This document shows positions 60,670 to 64,000 of a stretch of 64,000 nt of DNA, piece by piece. The position numbers and the translations under genes are program-made. This DNA comes from Cyclospora cayetanensis (taxonomy: Eukaryota > Apicomplexa > Conoidasida > Eucoccidiorida > Eimeriidae). Position 1 is the stretch's first letter; each line of letters begins with the position of its first letter. The notes under the pieces are model-generated. The model was not told the origin of the DNA, did no database searches, and saw nothing but the letters and a program-made list of their open reading frames with translations. The stretch lies in assembly GCF_002999335.1 (NCBI RefSeq), contig NW_020312092.1, forward strand, positions 124,001 to 188,000. The letters are read 5' to 3'.

Positions 60670-63600
60670 ATGCCACGCAAACGCGGGCCTGCTGCTCGGT
60701 CAGCGGTTCCAGTGCGCAGTGCCCCTCCATGCGCTCCAGCCACCCGTGTGGACTCCTGCAGGAGCTCCTCTAATGGCTTTCCGCCGCGGAAAATTGATCG
60801 AACGCCTCTAGAGCCTACCCAAGAATCCAATCCGTCCACTCTCGCTGATACCGCAGCCCCTTCTCCTGCCGAATTCGCAACAACGGGGGCAGACGCAGCC
60901 TCTGCACACGCTGCACTCGTGCACGGCTCACGAGCAACGGAGTTGACCGACGCCTCCCCCCCTCCGGCTTCTCAGGAAGACGCATACTCGTTCCATAGCC
61001 CACGGAGCTTCTTTGGCGATTTCTCAGATGGCAGCGGCCCCCTAACGCGAGCAGTTCCAACGGACGGAGGAGCTGTTAGAGTGGCTGCCCAACAGGACGT
61101 CGAAGGACCTAGGCAGCCCTGTACATACACCAAAGATTCAGAAGCCTCCACGCCCGGCCTTTCCTCACAGTTCACTACTGCGGAGAAGCTACCCCGTGTG
61201 ACATCCAAGCTGCATGACACCGAACAGCCAGCGGAAGAATACGCCGAACAGTGGGAGCAGAAGGACGCGTTGCCTCCGCCACGGCAAGACGAGGCAGAAG
61301 CGCACGAGCAGCTCTGCGAGCAGAAGCAGAAACAAGCCGCTGAGACATGCACTGAGCCCGCTCGTGTAGCCTCCCGAACGTCCCCATGGAGTGAGAGCGA
61401 TGGCGAATGGATTCGCCCCAAAGATCTTCACAGAGAAATCCGAGGAGCAGCTCCGCAAGAAAGCCGAATTGAAGTATCTCCAGTCCATGAGCCATGCCCA
61501 GCGGATACTGGTGTTCAACAACACAACCCTGCGTCCCCCTACCCGCAAGCGTCGCAGCAGCAGCAACGGTCCCCTTTTTGCATTAACGTGGATCCACAAG
61601 CCAACGGAAGCGCGAACGCAGAGGGCAGTAGCATTGAAATGCTCAAGAGAATGCTGTCCGACGAAGCGGAGGAGGCGAAGCAGCGAGACACTGCCACATC
61701 TACCGCCAACTCCCCAGCCGTGGCACCCGCTCAAGGCAGTGCGAGTGGCCTTTTCTCACGCTTATCGACGTATACAGCAACTCTGGCTGGCTCCGCAGCA
61801 AGCTACTTTAGCACGCAGCAGCAAACGCAGCAGCTGCAGCCGCATGAGGCCTCTTTATTTGCGATGGGGAATGTGACCGAGGCGGACTCGTCAGAAGAGT
61901 TCCTTAGGCTGTCTTCGCAGCCCACAGAGAGTGGACAGCAAAGAAACAGGCTGTTTCAGGGCCTTATAGAGTGGCACCGGTGCCTCCTAGAAATGTATGG
62001 AGGGACTGTTGAAGATGTCACTAGGCTTGCCTTGCAGGTTCTCCCTGCCCACGCGACTGGTAATTGGATTTACTGCTGTATTTCCTGCTGCTGGTGTTGT
62101 TGCTATTGTTGCTGTTGTTGTTGCTGTTGTTGCTATTGTTGTTGCTGTTGCTGTTATTGCTGCTGCTCTTGTTGCTGTTGCTGCTGTTGCTGCTACTAAA
62201 GCGGTTTATGGGTAGCTTCAGGGTGCTGCATGCAGCAAAGGACTCGCGTGCTGCTGCCCATGAAGGATAGAAAACTCTCGTCGGTGCGCATGCGCGTGTT
62301 TGGCCTTTGCAGACGAGCACAGCGAGCGGAGGCTGCTGGTGCTTCAGGGGCTGTTTGACGTCTTCTGTCTGTACCGTGCCCACTTTCTTTCATCTCCAGA
62401 GGAGCTTTTGCAGGCTGAGGCGCTGCATTACCAGTGGAAGCTGAAAAGGACGCGTACACTGGATTCCGGAGGGGCCTTGAGCTTCCAGGGCTCCTCGTCA
62501 GTGCCGCATGCATTTGACCAGAGGCACCGCTTGAAGGAGGGCAAGGAAATTCAAGATCTCCCTGTTGCGCTTCGGCTGGCCTTGTACGGCGCAGCTTCCC
62601 TAGCGCTGAAAGTCATTCGCGTGCTCCAGCTGCTTCTGGAAATCAATGCTCTGAGGCGTGGAGGAGAGGGCCGCCGCTACACTCTGTGCCTTCGGCTCGA
62701 GCTGCTGAAACTTGTCCTCAAGATGATACTCTATGCCCTCATGCCCTTCTCCTTCTACTGCGACGAACAAAGCATTTTCCACGCCCTGGATACCTACAAA
62801 GAAAAACAGGTGTGCCTATTATGCGTCTTGAAGTCCGCCGGGAAACTTCCTCGGCCCCAAACGCCTTAGTGTATCTCGTTGCACGTACTGAAAGGACGAA
62901 ATCCAGCGGAAGCTCGCTTACTTCTTATTGTTACGACGGCCTGTTGACGTCAGCAAGTATCTTGGTAGTTAGATTTTGCCTGGTGCTGCTACCCAACTCG
63001 GGTGTGTGGCTCCGCTGTGTGTGGTGTTTTGCCCAGATGACAGCCGAGACGCACAAATCGAGGCCTTCCTACGGCCGGCGAACAGGCAGAAAGATTCCTC
63101 CTCTCCCCTCTGCAGCAGCAACGCGCCAGTATGTTCTACCGATCGCGTATTTCATTCATAGAATGCGTGTTCGTGTTTTTGTCTAGCTCTCCCAGCAGCG
63201 ATTATAGGCCACCTGTGCAAGGCGCCTTGCCAAAGTGCCCTTGTTTGTCACCCCGCCACTTGACTTCGAAGCTGAGCACACACACAGGATGACGTTCTCC
63301 ATCATTCTTATGGGTAAGCAGTGCTTGTGCAACGGCCGCTGAATCTGAGGGTTCTCATGTTTTGATTGTATCGCTTCTCAGCCCCAACGACGAACACGAA
63401 GCAGCGATTGCGGCCGCTGCGTTGCAACAGATACCTCGACAGTGGGCTCTTCTGGTGATACTCTGGATTCTGAATGAGCTGAAGACCAACTTGTCTTGGG
63501 AGCGTCTCTGCGCCATTGGCCGTCTCCTTAATTCCACCTCCTGGCGGTATGTCTCGTGCTTTGTTCTGCATGCATGGCACAATCTTTTTGTTACATCCAA

Positions 63601-64000
63601 GCAGTCTCAAGTTCTCCCGCTTGCCTGTTAACGCCCCAGGCGCACAGTCCCCCTGCTGCGTCCTTTCTACAACTCAGTGCTACGCAGCTGATCGCGGTGC
63701 TAACCGCCTCACGCAAAGTATGCATGTATATATGTATACATCTATGTATTTTTATTTTTATGTGTATGTGCATGTTACTTATGTGCATATGTGCGTGTAC
63801 GTATGTGTGTATGTATATACCTATTTGTATGTCTGTATGTATGTGTATGTGTATGTGTGTATGTATGTGTGTGTGTGTGCCCCCAATTCCTCGCTAGGCC
63901 GATACTGGGCGAGATATTGTATCATCTTCGCCCCTTTATTCATCTCTACCTTCTAAAGCGGGCCAGGAACAGCAAGTCATGGACGCCCTGGCTGGCAGCC
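60670..64000 (+). CDS. PEX16: Peroxin 16 (PEX16), with long N-terminal extension, 3' end outside window
   Basis: Peroxisomal membrane biogenesis factor that helps recruit PEX3 and membrane proteins. Exons 60670-62059, 62313-62809, 63037-63128, 63382-63546 and 63898-64000 join in consistent phase; 749 residues are in view and the gene runs off the window. The first ~425 residues are disordered, rich in Ala, Ser, Pro, Glu and Gln, and have no PEX16 counterpart (human PEX16 is about 336 residues in all). Homology starts at RNRLFQGLIEWHRCLLEMY, continues through VALRLALYGAASLALKVIRV then LQLLLEINAL, and the hydrophobic LELLKLVLKMILYALMPFSF (family IQLAKAVLRMLLLLWF). Exon 3 gives SRPSYGRRTGRKIPPL (family SYVGKRSNRVVRTL). 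The last exon reads RPILGEILYHLRPFIHLYLL then SKSWTPWLA, matching the family TIAEFLYIARPLLHLL...SWKPWLLAG. The intron 1 donor gtaatt at 62060 leads into a TTG/CTG-rich tract. Confidence 0.92.
62085..62198. repeat. TTG/CTG trinucleotide tract in PEX16 intron 1
   Basis: About 38 units of gttgct, gttgtt, gctgct and attgct type filling nearly half of the 253-base intron 62060-62312. It is open in sense frames: retention would add a Cys-rich run in the coding frame before a stop at 62199. The splice sites and the exact phase match across the intron argue that it is removed. Confidence 0.9.
63719..63882. repeat. TATG/TGTG microsatellite in PEX16 intron 4
   Basis: Imperfect tgtatatatgtatac, gtatgtgtgtatg and tgtgtgtgtg units in the intron 63547-63897, a few bases upstream of the acceptor cctcgctag. 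Confidence 0.9.

Noticed and set aside
62064..62270. Poly-Leu, poly-Cys and poly-Asn frames over the TTG/CTG tract
   Set aside because: All are readings of one simple repeat inside a phase-consistent PEX16 intron.
1..64000. CRISPR arrays, rRNA operon, tRNA genes, telomere-like AGGGTTT arrays
   Set aside because: Looked for by eye and none was seen; short tRNA genes in the gene-poor stretches cannot be fully excluded without a covariance search.

Overview
This window is nuclear DNA of an apicomplexan, most likely an eimeriid coccidian (Eimeria or Cyclospora type). The genes carry many introns and are roughly GC-balanced. Several carry in-frame CAG/CTG (poly-Gln) or poly-Ala tracts. Among them are a cilium gene (CFAP74-like), a peroxin (PEX16) and an Argonaute with an RG-rich N-terminus, a mix that suits a coccidian with flagellated microgametes better than a bacterium, fungus or animal. 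The genus is inference; the gene families are read from protein motifs. Exon borders were found by hand from GT/AG sites, reading phase and family similarity; borders called consistent agree in phase on both sides.

Layout. 614-2057 (+): ribosomal protein eL15 in three exons. 3134-7831 (-): a VPS50/syndetin-type tethering protein, converging on eL15. 7.8-16 kb: a gene-poor stretch holding a decayed Ty3/gypsy polymerase on the minus strand (about 10.9-12.5 kb). 15998-19967 (+): a seven-exon gene of unknown function. 21875-22767 (-): a short CASC3/Barentsz-type exon-junction-complex protein. 24980-31689 (-): Argonaute with N-terminal RG-rich region, PAZ, MID and PIWI parts. 32954-40101 (-): a CFAP74-like axonemal protein. 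41109-55145 (-): a very large Sec7-domain ARF-GEF of the GBF/BIG class. 55.1-60.7 kb: no gene recognised. 60670-64000 (+): PEX16, cut by the window end.

How the genes relate. VPS50 and the ARF-GEF both act in Golgi/endosome membrane traffic. CASC3 and Argonaute both act on mRNA. CFAP74 belongs to the flagellar axoneme and PEX16 to peroxisome membrane assembly. There is no operon-like logic; four minus-strand genes lie in tandem between 21.9 and 55 kb.

Two textures alternate. The VPS50, ARF-GEF and PEX16 blocks are rich in Ala/Gln/Pro homopolymer tracts, and the last two also have ATAC/TATG-type microsatellites in their introns. The 7.8-40 kb block, with the retroelement relic, unknown gene, CASC3, Argonaute and CFAP74, is almost free of such repeats. 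The points most worth a second look are the Argonaute with altered PIWI active-site positions, the retroelement relic, and introns of only 37-40 bases.
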